Positions 18,646 to 28,834 are shown, counted from the stretch's first letter. The stretch: 64,000 bases of DNA from Pseudomonas ekonensis (GCF_019145435.1 NZ_JAHSTS010000001.1:2869682-2933681); one strand, 5' to 3'. Numbers and translations: made by a program. The notes: generated from the letters alone by a model not told the origin.

Positions 18646-19365
18646 ATGGATTACCGCAAACCCTCCGACCGCAAAAGCATGCATTCGCGCATCGTCCAGG
18701 AACTGGGCCTGCAGATCGTTTCCGGCCGCTTCCCGCCCGACGACAAACTGCCCGCCGAAGCCTTGCTGTGCGAGGAGTACGCGGTGAGCCGGCCGGTGCT
18801 GCGCGAAGCCACGCGGGTGCTGGTGGCCAAGGGGCTGGTGTATTCGAAGCCGCGGGTCGGCACCGTGGTCAAGCCGCGCCGCGAGTGGCACATGCTCGAC
18901 CCGGACGTGCTGCACTGGCTGATGCAGAGCAGCCCGCAGAACGAGTTCTTCAATGTGCTGACCAGCGTGCGCAGCATCATCGAGCCCGCCGCCGCCGCCC
19001 TCGCCGCCCAGCACGCCACCGAGGCCGACATCGCCGCCATCGGCGAGGCCTACCGGCGCATGGAGGCGGCGCCGACCCCGGAGGCGTTACTGCAGCCGGA
19101 CCTGGATTTCCACAGCCGCATCGCCGACGCCACCCACAACGACCTGCTCGCCAACCTGTGCAACATGCTCTCGGTGGCGATCGCCGAAGCGCTCAAGCAC
19201 TCCAACCAGCGGCCGAACCTGCACGAACTGGCGCTGCCGCGGCACAAGGCGATCCTGACCGCCATCGAGAACCGCGACGCCCTCGGTGCACGGCATGCGA
19301 CGCTGGTGCAGTTGGATGATGCGCGCAGTGCGCTGAGCGTGGTGCTCGGCACCGACCTCTCCTGA
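18646..19365 (+). CDS. FadR/GntR-family transcriptional regulator (FCD domain)
   Basis: 239 residues. N-terminal winged helix (VQELGLQIVSGRFPPDDKLP, SRPVLREATRVLVAKGLVYSKPRVGTVV), then an all-helical FCD ligand domain from about residue 95 with metal-site residues in DLDFHSRIADATHND and LPRHKAILTAI. Start ATG at 18646 gives the usual MDYRKPSDRKSMHSRIV opening; the longer frame runs back into the REPIN. Probably represses the adjacent sugar-acid operons and is released by a pathway acid; FadR-type half-sites are visible in their divergent promoter. Confidence 0.87.
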   Translation: MDYRKPSDRKSMHSRIVQELGLQIVSGRFPPDDKLPAEALLCEEYAVSRPVLREATRVLVAKGLVYSKPRVGTVVKPRREWHMLDPDVLHWLMQSSPQNEFFNVLTSVRSIIEPAAAALAAQHATEADIAAIGEAYRRMEAAPTPEALLQPDLDFHSRIADATHNDLLANLCNMLSVAIAEALKHSNQRPNLHELALPRHKAILTAIENRDALGARHATLVQLDDARSALSVVLGTDLS

Positions 19366-19374
19366 ACGCCATAA

Positions 19375-19469
19375 CCCTGTGGGAGCTGGCTTGCCAGCGA
19401 TGAGGGCTTAACCTTCAACATTGGTGTGGCCTGTTATTCCGCTATCGCTGGCAAGCCAGCTCCCACAGG
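19375..19469. repeat. REPIN
   Basis: CCCTGTGGGAGCTGGCTTGC and the inverse GGCAAGCCAGCTCCCACAG flanking about 50 bases; second copy of the same subtype as at 18468. The two REPINs bracket the regulator gene. Confidence 0.87.
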
Positions 19470-19491
19470 TTAATCGTGAACTTCGAGACAT

Positions 19492-19526
19492 AAAAAAGCC
19501 GCAACCCTTGGGTTGCGGCTTTTTCG
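19492..19526. terminator. Bidirectional terminator between regulator and RND genes
   Basis: AAAAAAGCCGCAACCC TT GGGTTGCGGCTTTTT: perfect stem with A tract on one side and T tract on the other, between convergent genes. Confidence 0.9.
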
Positions 19527-19541
19527 TTTCAGGCTCGCCAA

Positions 19542-21926
19542 TCAGTGGGCGAACAGCGAATTGCCCTTCTGCCCCGCCAGCTTCTCAGGCTTGATCAGGA
19601 ACTTCGCCAGCGCCGGCAGCAGCCACAGCGCGCCGAACATGTTCCACAGCAGCATGAAGGTCAGCATCAGGCCCATGTCGGCCTGGAACTTGATCGCCGA
19701 GAAGATCCAGGTGCACACGCCGATGGCCAGGCACAGGCCGGTGAACAGCACCGCCTTGCCGGTGGATTTCAGGGTCTGGTAATAGGCTTCCTGCAACGGC
19801 AGGCCGGCGCGCAGGAAACTTTCCAGGCGGCTGTAGATGTAGATGCCGTAGTCCACGCCGATCCCCACGCCCAGCGCCACCACCGGCAGGGTCGCGACCT
19901 TGACGCCGATGCCCATGAACGCCATCAGCGCGTTGCCCAGCACCGAGGTCAGCACCAGCGGCAGGACGATGCACAAGGTCGCCGCCCACGAACGGAAGGT
20001 GATCATGCACATGACCGCCACGCAGATGTACACCAGCACCAGGATGGTCAGTTCAGCCTGCTTGATGACTTCGTTGGTGGCCGCCTCGATCCCGGCGTTG
20101 CCGGCGGCCAGGATGAACTCAAGGCCTTCCTTGTTGTTGTCCGCGGCGAATGCCTGCACCGCCTTCACGGCACGGTCCAGGGTCTCGGCCTTGTGGTCGT
20201 TGAGGAACACCAGCACCGGCGCCAGCGAACAGTTGTTGTTGTACAGGCCGTCGGCCCGGGCGATGGAGTTGTTCAGCACGTCCGGGTTGCGCGACAGGGT
20301 CTCCCACTTCAGGTTGCCCTCGTTCATGCCCTTGATCATCTGCTTGGACACGGTCACCAGCGAGATCGCCGACTGCACGCCCTCGGTGTTCTGCATCTTC
20401 CACATCAGCTCGTCGATGGGCGCCATCGCCTCGTAGCGCGAGCAGCCTTCGGACTTGGTCTTGACCATCACCACCAGCACGTCGGAACTGGTGGAGTAGT
20501 TGCTGATGATGAAGTTGTTGTCCTTGTTGTAGCGCGAGTCCGGACGCAATTCCGGCGCGCCCTGGTCGAGGTCGCCGATCTTGAGGTTCTTGCTGTACCA
20601 GAGGCCGCCGCCGAAGGCGACCAGCGCGATCAGGATCGACACCGGCGCCACCTTGGAGCTGGCGAAGTTCGACAGCAGGCGCCAGAACGGATGCTCGCGG
20701 TTCGCATCCTTCTTGCTCTTGGCCACGGCGCGCTTGCTGATGCCGACATAGGAAATCGCCACCGGCAGCAGGATCAGGTTGGTGAACACGATCACCGCCA
20801 CGCCGATGGACGCGCCGATGGCCAGTTCGCGGATCACGCCGATGTCGATGATCAGCAGGGTGATGAAGCCGACGGCGTCCGCCAGGATCGCGATCATCCC
20901 CGGCAAGAACAGCTGCCGGAACGTGCGCCGTGCGGCGGTCAGGGCGTTGTCCGCCTCGCTGGACTGCAAGGCGATGCCGTTGATCTTCTGCACGCCGTGG
21001 GAGATGCCGATGGCGAAGATCAGGAACGGCACCAGCATCGAGTACGGATCGAGCCCGAAGCCGAAGAAGTGCATCAGCCCCAGTTGCCAGATCACCGCCA
21101 CCAGCGTGGTGCTCAGCACCGCGACGGTGCTGCGCATGCAGTGGGTGAACCAGTACAGCAGGATCAGGGTGATGACGAAGGCGACGCCGAAGAACATCAC
21201 CACCATCACCAGGCCGTCGATCAGGTCGCCGACCTTCTTGGCGAAGCCGACGATGTGGATCTTGACGTTGGGGTTCTGCGCCTCGAACTTGTTGCGGATC
21301 TTGTCCTCCAGCTCATGGGAGAACTTGCGGTAGTCCAGCGCCAGCAGCTTGCCCTGGTCCTGCGGATCCGGGTAGGACTCCAGCAGCGGGATGTCGACGA
21401 TGCTCGACTTGAAGTCGTTGGCCACCAGCCGTCCGACCTGGCCGGACTTGAGCACGTTGTTGCGCAACAGGTCGAGGCTGTCCTGGGAGCCGTTGTAGCT
21501 CTGCGGGATCACTTCGCCGCCGGCGAAGCCTTCCTCGGTCACCTCGGTCCAGCGCACGCTCGGGCTCCACAGCGACTTGAGGCCGGAACGGTCGACGCCG
21601 GAGATGTAGAACACCTCGTCGTTGATCTGGCGCAGGGTCTCCATGTACTCCTTGGAGAATATGTCGCCGTCGGTGGCCTCCACCGAGATCCGCACGGTGT
21701 TGCCCAGGTTCGCCAGGTCGTTGCGGTGCTCCATCATCTTCTCGATGAACGGATGCTTGAGCGGGATCATTTTCTCGAAGCTGGTGGACGGCCGGATCAG
21801 CGTGGCCTGCCAGAACAGAAAGATGCTGACCAGCACGCAGATCACGATCACTGCCGGGCGGTTGTTGAAGATCAGGCGTTCGAGGAACGTCGCCTTGTCC
21901 TGATGATGAGTGCTCAAGGAAGTCAT
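19542..21926 (-). CDS. RND/MMPL-family exporter
   Basis: 794 residues, single-polypeptide RND protein of the MMPL/hopanoid-exporter type. Two similar halves each have one N-terminal helix, a large periplasmic loop and a block of five to six helices (first block after IHIVGFAKKVGDLIDGLVMVVM; second after EVIKQAELTILVLVYICVAV). GxxxDYGIY-type motif is seen as GVGIGVDYGIYIYSRLE and AIGISHGVQKINGIA. Substrate unknown; relatives move lipids or hydrophobic compounds. It sits 28 bases after the YCF48-like gene, a pairing known from many Pseudomonas genomes. Confidence 0.88.
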   Translation of the reverse strand: MTSLSTHHQDKATFLERLIFNNRPAVIVICVLVSIFLFWQATLIRPSTSFEKMIPLKHPFIEKMMEHRNDLANLGNTVRISVEATDGDIFSKEYMETLRQINDEVFYISGVDRSGLKSLWSPSVRWTEVTEEGFAGGEVIPQSYNGSQDSLDLLRNNVLKSGQVGRLVANDFKSSIVDIPLLESYPDPQDQGKLLALDYRKFSHELEDKIRNKFEAQNPNVKIHIVGFAKKVGDLIDGLVMVVMFFGVAFVITLILLYWFTHCMRSTVAVLSTTLVAVIWQLGLMHFFGFGLDPYSMLVPFLIFAIGISHGVQKINGIALQSSEADNALTAARRTFRQLFLPGMIAILADAVGFITLLIIDIGVIRELAIGASIGVAVIVFTNLILLPVAISYVGISKRAVAKSKKDANREHPFWRLLSNFASSKVAPVSILIALVAFGGGLWYSKNLKIGDLDQGAPELRPDSRYNKDNNFIISNYSTSSDVLVVMVKTKSEGCSRYEAMAPIDELMWKMQNTEGVQSAISLVTVSKQMIKGMNEGNLKWETLSRNPDVLNNSIARADGLYNNNCSLAPVLVFLNDHKAETLDRAVKAVQAFAADNNKEGLEFILAAGNAGIEAATNEVIKQAELTILVLVYICVAVMCMITFRSWAATLCIVLPLVLTSVLGNALMAFMGIGVKVATLPVVALGVGIGVDYGIYIYSRLESFLRAGLPLQEAYYQTLKSTGKAVLFTGLCLAIGVCTWIFSAIKFQADMGLMLTFMLLWNMFGALWLLPALAKFLIKPEKLAGQKGNSLFAH

Positions 21927-21954
21927 AGCCCCGCCTTCTTATTATTGATCCGGC

Positions 21955-22983
21955 TCATTTGCCCAGCTCGGCGCCGTTGGGCGCCGTGATGCGTACTCCG
22001 CCCTGCCCGGTCAGGATCAGGTCGCCGTTGCCTGCGGCAGTGACCGACGACAGCGAAATGCGGTCGGGCCGGTTGAACACGCTGAAGGTCTCGCCGTTGT
22101 CGCTGCTGCTGATCACCGAGCCGCCGTTGCCGACGATCACGATGGAACCGTCGTCGAGCAGCGTGGCGCCGGACAGGCCGAACTCCAGGGAACCGCGCGC
22201 CGCCTTCAGCCCGACCTGCTCCCAGGTGCCGCCGAAGTCGGTGGAACGGTAGAGGTTGCCGCGCAGGCCGTAGGCCAGCAGGGTCTGCGGCTGCGCGGTG
22301 CCGATCACGCCGAACAGCGAACCTTCGTACGGGCCTTCGAGCTTTTCCCAGGTCTGGCCCCAGTCGGCGGAACGGAACATGCTGCCCTGCTCGCCGACGA
22401 TGAACAGCCCGGCGTCCTTCACGGCGGCGATGGCGTTGAGGTGGTATTGGTCTTCGTTGTCGAGGCGGTCGCTGACGTCTTCCCAGTGCTGGCCGCCGTC
22501 GGTGGTCTCCAGCAGCGCGCCGTAGGCGCCGACGGCGATGCCCTGGCTGGCGTCCTTGAACCAGACGTCGAGCAGCGGCGCTTCGCGCTTGAGGTCTTCG
22601 AACTGCTTGGTCCAGGTCAGGCCGCCGTCTTCGCTGGCGAGGATCTGCGCGTCATGGCCGACGGCCCAGCCGTGCCGGTCGTCGACGAAGTACACGGCGG
22701 TGAGCAGTTGCCGGGTCGGCACCTTGGCCTGGGTCCAGGTCTTGCCCTGGTCGTCGGAATAGAGGATGTGTCCGCGGTCGCCGACCGCCACCAGCCGGGC
22801 GCCGGCATGGACGACATCGAGCATCAGGCTTTTGGCGGCCTTGGCCGAAGCGGTGGAATAGACCGCGTCCGCGGGCGCTTCGTCGGCCAGGGCGCAGGCC
22901 GGTACGGCTGCGAGGCCCAGCAGGGCGCAGGCGGTGGCCAGCAATGCGGTTTTGCGTAACGCCGGCGGGCGGCAACGAACCAT
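21955..22983 (-). CDS. Exported YCF48/BNR-like beta-propeller protein
   Basis: 342 residues. Signal peptide to about residue 34 (ALLATACALLGLAAVPACALADE). Then repeating blades with Asp-box/BNR motifs: SDDQGKTWTQ, SEDGGLTWTK, TTDGGQHWED, SADWGQTWEK, STDFGGTWEQ, SSDNGETFS. The fold resembles the photosystem II assembly factor YCF48; in Pseudomonas such proteins pair with RND exporters, probably as periplasmic or outer-membrane partners. GGGAAGG lies ten bases before ATG 22983. The DUF1302 and DUF1329 genes that often accompany this pair are not next to it here. Confidence 0.87.
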   Translation of the reverse strand: MVRCRPPALRKTALLATACALLGLAAVPACALADEAPADAVYSTASAKAAKSLMLDVVHAGARLVAVGDRGHILYSDDQGKTWTQAKVPTRQLLTAVYFVDDRHGWAVGHDAQILASEDGGLTWTKQFEDLKREAPLLDVWFKDASQGIAVGAYGALLETTDGGQHWEDVSDRLDNEDQYHLNAIAAVKDAGLFIVGEQGSMFRSADWGQTWEKLEGPYEGSLFGVIGTAQPQTLLAYGLRGNLYRSTDFGGTWEQVGLKAARGSLEFGLSGATLLDDGSIVIVGNGGSVISSSDNGETFSVFNRPDRISLSSVTAAGNGDLILTGQGGVRITAPNGAELGK

Positions 22984-23449
22984 AGACCTTCCCCTATTTA
23001 TTATTGTTGGGCCATCGGGCCTTCAAGGGCGCCGCAAGGGTGCTCCGGGTGACCGGCCAGTCAGCTGCGCTGCATGCAGCATAGTCCTGAAACCCGCAGT
23101 CCAGAGCCCCTTCGGATGCTGGCTCATCCTATCGGGCTTTGGAAACGTCTGACAATCGGCGCCACGTTATCTTTTGTTAACCGCGAAACCGGTCTGTTGC
23201 CCCTTCATTGACTGACCCGCCGTCGTCGCGGGCAAGCCCGCTCCTACCTGGCTGCGGTCGCTCACGACCGCTGCGTACCACCCGAAACCCGTGGGAGCGG
23301 GTTTGCCCGCGAAAGCGTCGGTCAAGGCACCGCAGGCGTTGCTCCCGATGTGTCTGGCAGCGGCCACAGACATTGGCGATGACGGCCGAATGAACGGCCA
23401 TTCGCCGGATGGATGACGCAAAACTTGCGAAGGGGACTTGCACGATAGG
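22984..23449. other. Non-coding region upstream of the YCF48-like gene and the DUF1185 operon
   Basis: About 470 bases between divergent genes. It contains a REPIN (23221-23320) and ends at the palindromic operator of the DUF1185 operon. No convincing gene is seen. Confidence 0.5.
23221..23320. repeat. REPIN (GCGGGCAAGCCCGC subtype)
   Basis: CGTCGTCGCGGGCAAGCCCGCTCC on the left and GTGGGAGCGGGTTTGCCCGCG on the right form two inverted REP hairpins. A different REP subtype from those at 18-19 kb. Confidence 0.8.
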
Positions 23450-23465
23450 TATTATGGTATACCAT
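23450..23465. promoter_or_regulatory. Regulon operator 1 (TATTATGGTATACCAT), DUF1185 operon
   Basis: Contains the perfect 12-base palindrome ATGGTATACCAT, 38 bases before the ATG of the DUF1185 gene. The same element recurs at 29833, 31033, 52087 and 52260, each upstream of a gene of the putative flavin-dependent pathway. The downstream bases ACCATCAGAC and the following CACA match those at the 52260 site. The GntR/FCD protein at 27505 is the natural candidate to bind it. Confidence 0.75.
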
Positions 23466-23503
23466 CAGACGCACAGACACTCTCACCCCCTACGGAGCAG
23501 CCC

Positions 23504-24094
23504 ATGAGTTTCGAAATCCGCAAGATCGTCAGCTACGTCGAAGAGACCTTCATCGAAGGCGGCAAGGCCACCGACACCCCGGTGACCATGGTCGGCCTGG
23601 CGGTCGTGATCAAGAACCCGTGGCTGGGCCGCGGCTTCGTCGAAGACCTGAAACCGGAGATCCGCGCCAACTGCTCCGACCTCGGCGCGCTGATGGTCGA
23701 GCGCCTCGTGGCCGCCATCGGCGGGGCCGAGAAGATCGAGGCCTACGGCAAGGCCGCGGTGGTCGGCGCCGACGGCGAGATCGAGCACGCCTCGGCGGTG
23801 ATCCACACCCTGCGCTTCGGCAACCACTACCGCGAAGCGGTCAAGGCCAAGAGCTACCTGAGCTTCACCAACAAGCGCGGCGGTCCCGGCACCTCGATCC
23901 AGATCCCGATGATGCACAAGGACGACGAAGGCCTGCGCTCGCACTACATCACCCTGGAAATGCAGATCGAAGACGCACCGCGTGCCGACGAGATCGTCGT
24001 GGTGCTCGGTTGCGCCGACGGCGGCCGCCTGCACCCGCGCATCGGCAACCGCTACATCGACCTGGAAGAGCTGGCCGCCGAAAAGGCCCAGTGA
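23504..24094 (+). CDS. DUF1185 ('amino acid synthesis') family protein
   Basis: 196 residues; PF06684 family, whose members have no established enzymatic role despite the name. Starts MSFEIRKIVSYVEETFIEGGK with GGAG eight bases before ATG 23504; the longer frame would begin upstream of the operator. Conserved stretches: NPWLGRGFVEDLKPEI, LMVERLVAAIGG, AAVVGADGEIEHASAVIHTLRFG, KSYLSFTNKRGGPGTSIQIPMMHKDD. The shape (small, cytosolic, with GADGEIEH) suggests an amide- or lactam-processing or isomerising role in the pathway, but that is a guess. First gene of an operon with the hydrolase, aldehyde dehydrogenase and flavin reductase. Confidence 0.85.
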   Translation: MSFEIRKIVSYVEETFIEGGKATDTPVTMVGLAVVIKNPWLGRGFVEDLKPEIRANCSDLGALMVERLVAAIGGAEKIEAYGKAAVVGADGEIEHASAVIHTLRFGNHYREAVKAKSYLSFTNKRGGPGTSIQIPMMHKDDEGLRSHYITLEMQIEDAPRADEIVVVLGCADGGRLHPRIGNRYIDLEELAAEKAQ

Positions 24095-24125
24095 CCACAA
24101 CAAGAAGGCATAGCAGGAGCGCTCC

Positions 24126-24959
24126 ATGATTCGGCTCACCGCTGAACTCACCCCCGCCGGCACCAGTTATCTGGCGACCGGCCTCGGCCAACCCGTGGTG
24201 CTGATCCACGGCGTGGGCCTGAACAAAGAAATGTGGGGCGGCCAGATCGTCGGCCTCGCCTCGCAATACCGGGTGATCGCCTACGACATGCTCGGGCATG
24301 GCGCCAGTCCGCGACCGGCCGCCGACACCGGCCTGCTCGGTTACGCCGATCAGTTGCTGGAGCTGCTGGAGCACCTGCAACTGCCCCAGGCCACCGTGAT
24401 CGGGTTCTCCATGGGCGGCCTGGTGGCGCGGGCCTTCGCCCTGCACTACCCGCAGCGCCTGCAAGGGCTGGTGGTGCTCAACAGTGTGTTCAACCGCACC
24501 GAGGAGCAGCGCGCCGGCGTCATCGCCCGCACCAGCCAGGCGGCCGAGCACGGGCCGGACGCCAACGCCGAAGCGGCCCTGTCGCGCTGGTTCAGCCGCG
24601 AATACCAGGCGGCCAACCCGGCGCAGATCGCCGCGATCCGCCAGACCCTGGCCGGCAACGACCCGCAGGGCTACCTGACCACCTACTCGCTGTTCGCCAC
24701 GCAAGACATGTACCGCGCCGACGACCTGGGCAGCATCCAGGTGCCGACGCTGATCGCCACGGGCGAGCTGGATCCCGGTTCGACCCCGGAGATGGCCGAG
24801 CAACTGGCCCGGCGCATCCCCGGCGCGAAGGTCGCCGTGCTGCCCGAGCAAAGGCATATGATGCCCGTAGAGTCGCCGCGCCTGGTCAACCAGATGCTGC
24901 TGGAATTTCTCGAATCCGCAAACGCCCGACAAAGTCCAATAAAGGGGATCGTTGCATGA
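24126..24959 (+). CDS. Alpha/beta-fold hydrolase
   Basis: 277 residues. Classic features: oxyanion segment LIHGVGLNKEMW, DMLGHGASPRP, nucleophile elbow GFSMGG with Ser95, acid residue in GELDPGS and His in EQRHMMPVESP. In trigonelline catabolism an alpha/beta hydrolase (TgnD) acts on the acid made by the aldehyde dehydrogenase, and in pyrimidine breakdown RutD is similar; this gene lies directly before an aldehyde dehydrogenase (ATGA overlap at 24956-24959), so cleavage of an enamine, lactone or N-formyl intermediate is plausible. Substrate not established. AGGAG precedes ATG 24126. Confidence 0.88.
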   Translation: MIRLTAELTPAGTSYLATGLGQPVVLIHGVGLNKEMWGGQIVGLASQYRVIAYDMLGHGASPRPAADTGLLGYADQLLELLEHLQLPQATVIGFSMGGLVARAFALHYPQRLQGLVVLNSVFNRTEEQRAGVIARTSQAAEHGPDANAEAALSRWFSREYQAANPAQIAAIRQTLAGNDPQGYLTTYSLFATQDMYRADDLGSIQVPTLIATGELDPGSTPEMAEQLARRIPGAKVAVLPEQRHMMPVESPRLVNQMLLEFLESANARQSPIKGIVA

Positions 24960-26437
24960 CACTCGCACGCTTTCGCATGTGCATCGGCGCAGACTGGGTC
25001 GACGCCCTGTCCGGCAAGACGTTCCAAAGCCTCGACCCGGCCCTGGCCGAGCCCTGGGCCGAGCTGCCCGACGCCGACGAGGCCGATGTCGAGCGCGCCG
25101 TGCAAGCGGCCCAGACCGCCTTCGACAGCCCGGCCTGGCGAGGCCTGACCGCCACGGCGCGGGGCAAGCTGCTGCGTCGCCTCGGCGACCTGATCGCCGA
25201 AAACAAGGAACGACTGGCCCAGCTGGAAAGCCGCGACAACGGCAAACTGATCCGCGAGACCCGCGGCCAGGTCGGCTACCTGCCGGAGTTCTTCCACTAC
25301 ACCGCCGGCCTGGCCGACAAGCTCGAAGGCGGCACCCTGCCGCTCGACAAGCCCGACCTGTTCGCCTACACCGTGCATGAAGCCATGGGCGTGGTCGCCG
25401 CGATCATTCCGTGGAACAGCCCGCTGTACCTGACCGCGATCAAGCTCGCGCCGGCCCTGGCGGCAGGCAACACCATCGTGATCAAACCGTCCGAACACGC
25501 TTCGGCGACGATCCTGGAACTGGCGCGCCTGGCCCTCGAAGCCGGCATCCCGCCGGGCGTGGTCAACGTCGTCACCGGCTACGGCCCGAGCACCGGCGCC
25601 GCCCTCACCCGCCATCCGCTGGTGCGCAAGATCGCCTTCACCGGCGGCGCGGCGACCGCCCGTCATGTGGTGCGCAGCAGCGCCGAGAACTTCGCCAAGC
25701 TGTCACTGGAACTGGGCGGCAAATCGCCGAACATCATCTTCGCCGACGCCGACCTCGACAGCGCCATCAACGGCGCCATCGCCGGGATCTACGCGGCGTC
25801 CGGGCAGAGCTGCGTGTCCGGCTCGCGCTTGCTGGTGCAGGACGAGATCTACGATGAGTTCGTCGGTCGCCTGGCCGAACGCGCCCAACGCATCCGCATC
25901 GGCAACCCCCAGGACGACAGCAGCGAAATGGGCCCGATGGCCACCGCCCAGCAACTGGCCGTGGTCGAAGGCCTGGTGGCCGACGCCCTCGCCGAAGGGG
26001 CGCGCCTGCGCATCGGCGGCAAGCGCCCGGCGGGCGTGGGCGACGGCTGGTTCTATGAGCCGACGCTGTTCGAGTGCGACCGCAACTCGATGAAGATCAT
26101 GCAGGAAGAAGTGTTCGGCCCGGTGGCCTCGGTGATCCGCTTCAAGGACGAGGCCGAAGCGTTGGCGATCGCCAACGACTCGCAGTTCGGCCTCGCCGCC
26201 GGCATCTGGACCCGCGACCTGGGCCGCGCCCACCGCCTGGCCCGTGACGTGCGCTCGGGGATCATCTGGGTCAACACCTACCGCGCGGTGTCGGCGATGG
26301 CGCCGATCGGCGGCTTCAAGAACAGTGGCTACGGACGCGAAAGCGGCATCGATTCGGTGCTGGCCTACACCGAACTGAAAACAGTGTGGATCAACCTTTC
26401 CCAGGCGCCGATGCCTGATCCCTTCGTGATGCGCTAG
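24956..26437 (+). CDS. NAD(P)-dependent aldehyde dehydrogenase
   Basis: 493 residues, full-length ALDH superfamily. Seen: IIPWNSPLYLTAIKLAPALAAGNT, FTGGAATARHV, catalytic Glu252 in LELGGKSPN, catalytic Cys286 in GQSCVSGSR, and EEVFGPVASVIRF. Its overall type is close to dehydrogenases acting on ring-opened heterocycle semialdehydes such as TgnC. Start ATG 24956 overlaps the hydrolase stop; the longer open frame is an out-of-frame extension across the hydrolase gene. The flavin reductase follows after 12 bases. Would oxidise the aldehyde produced by the monooxygenase. Confidence 0.92.
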   Translation: MTLARFRMCIGADWVDALSGKTFQSLDPALAEPWAELPDADEADVERAVQAAQTAFDSPAWRGLTATARGKLLRRLGDLIAENKERLAQLESRDNGKLIRETRGQVGYLPEFFHYTAGLADKLEGGTLPLDKPDLFAYTVHEAMGVVAAIIPWNSPLYLTAIKLAPALAAGNTIVIKPSEHASATILELARLALEAGIPPGVVNVVTGYGPSTGAALTRHPLVRKIAFTGGAATARHVVRSSAENFAKLSLELGGKSPNIIFADADLDSAINGAIAGIYAASGQSCVSGSRLLVQDEIYDEFVGRLAERAQRIRIGNPQDDSSEMGPMATAQQLAVVEGLVADALAEGARLRIGGKRPAGVGDGWFYEPTLFECDRNSMKIMQEEVFGPVASVIRFKDEAEALAIANDSQFGLAAGIWTRDLGRAHRLARDVRSGIIWVNTYRAVSAMAPIGGFKNSGYGRESGIDSVLAYTELKTVWINLSQAPMPDPFVMR

Positions 26438-26449
26438 GAGTCCTGCGAC

Positions 26450-26935
26450 ATGATCGAACCCGGCATTTACAAAGACGTGATGGGCTCGTTCCCGTCCGGG
26501 GTCACGGTGGTCACCACCCTCGACGCGGACGGCGGCATCGTCGGCATCACCGCCAGCGCCTTCAGCGCGCTGTCGATCGACCCGGCGCTGGTGCTGTTCT
26601 GCCCCAACTACGCCTCCGACACCTACCCGGTGCTGCGCGACAGCCAGCGCTTCGCGATCCACCTGCTGTCCGCCGACCAGACCGGCGAAGCCTATGCCTT
26701 CGCCGGCAAAGGCAAGGACAAAGCCAAAGGCATCGCCTGGCACCTGAGCGAGCTGGGCAACCCGATCCTGGACAAGGCCACGGCGATCATCGAATGCGAA
26801 CTGTGGCGCGAATACGACGGCGGCGACCACGCGATCATCGTCGGCGCGGTGAAGAACCTGATCCTGCCGGCGCAACCGGTGACGCCGATGATCTACCACA
26901 AGGGAAAATTGGGCGCGTTACCGACGCTGTCTTGA
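26450..26935 (+). CDS. Flavin reductase-like FMN-binding protein (paralogue 1)
   Basis: 161 residues, PF01613 fold (HpaC/RutF type). Reduces FMN with NAD(P)H to supply FMNH2 to a separate monooxygenase. Motifs: MGSFPSGVTVVTT, GITASAFSALSIDPALVLFCPNY, RFAIHLLS, and the end GDHAIIVGAVKNL. A second copy at 52326-52811 is about 73% identical by hand alignment and directly precedes the LLM monooxygenase. This copy ends the DUF1185 operon core and has AGGAG eleven bases before its ATG. Confidence 0.92.
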   Translation: MIEPGIYKDVMGSFPSGVTVVTTLDADGGIVGITASAFSALSIDPALVLFCPNYASDTYPVLRDSQRFAIHLLSADQTGEAYAFAGKGKDKAKGIAWHLSELGNPILDKATAIIECELWREYDGGDHAIIVGAVKNLILPAQPVTPMIYHKGKLGALPTLS

Positions 26936-26944
26936 AGGATTCAC

Positions 26945-27041
26945 CCCTGTAGGAGCGAGCCTGCTCGCGAAGGCATAGTGTCAGTCGACATCAATCTCGA
27001 ATGTGATGACGCTTTCGCGAGCAGGCTCGCTCCCACAGGGG
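26945..27041. repeat. REPIN (GAGCCTGCTCGC subtype)
   Basis: CCCCTGTAGGAGCGAGCCTG and its inverse GCAGGCTCGCTCCCACAGGGG around about 55 bases, between the flavin reductase and carboxymuconolactone-decarboxylase-like genes. It splits the transcription unit and may attenuate expression of the downstream genes. Confidence 0.88.
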
Positions 27042-27062
27042 AAAGTGGCGTAAGGAGGAATG

Positions 27063-27467
27063 ATGAGCAACGAAAAATATGAAAAAGGCCTGCAGATCCG
27101 CACCCAGGTGCTGGGCGAAGCCTACGTGCAGCGCTCGATCGAGAACGCCGACGACTTCACCCGCCCGCTGCAGGAAATGGTCACCGAATATTGCTGGGGC
27201 CATGTCTGGGGCCGCGACGGCCTGTCGCTCAAGGAGCGCAGCATGATCAACCTGGCGATGATCTCGGCGCTCAACCGCCCGCATGAACTCAAGCTGCATG
27301 TGCGCGGCGCCTTGCGTAACGGCTTGAGTCGTGAGCAAATACGCGAAATTCTGCTTCAGGTCGGCATCTACTGCGGTGTTCCCGCTGCCGTAGACAGTTT
27401 CCGGCTCGCCCGTGAAGCCTTCGCCGAAGCCGACGCCGAGGCCTCCAGACAACACTCGGCTGTCTGA
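27063..27467 (+). CDS. Carboxymuconolactone decarboxylase/AhpD-like protein
   Basis: 134 residues, CMD fold. Seen: EYCWGHVWGRDGLSLKERSMINLAMISALNRPHELKLHVRGA and GLSREQIREILLQVGIYCGVPAA, the typical pattern of 4-carboxymuconolactone decarboxylase. The AhpD CxxC pair is absent, so a peroxidase role is unlikely; a decarboxylase or isomerase step in the pathway is plausible. GGAGG lies five bases before ATG 27063 (an ATG three bases earlier is too close). Confidence 0.85.
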   Translation: MSNEKYEKGLQIRTQVLGEAYVQRSIENADDFTRPLQEMVTEYCWGHVWGRDGLSLKERSMINLAMISALNRPHELKLHVRGALRNGLSREQIREILLQVGIYCGVPAAVDSFRLAREAFAEADAEASRQHSAV

Positions 27468-27504
27468 CCGCCCCGCAAGGACAGCCACATTTAGAGCGGA
27501 CTCC

Positions 27505-28834
<1,330 letters not shown>

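Noticed and set aside
12128..21989. Long Arg/His/Gln-rich frames opposite the sugar-acid and RND genes (about 12128-15244 +, 16616-18463 -, 19545-21989 +)
   Set aside because: Composition is that of antisense shadows in high-GC DNA; the opposite frames encode clear known families.
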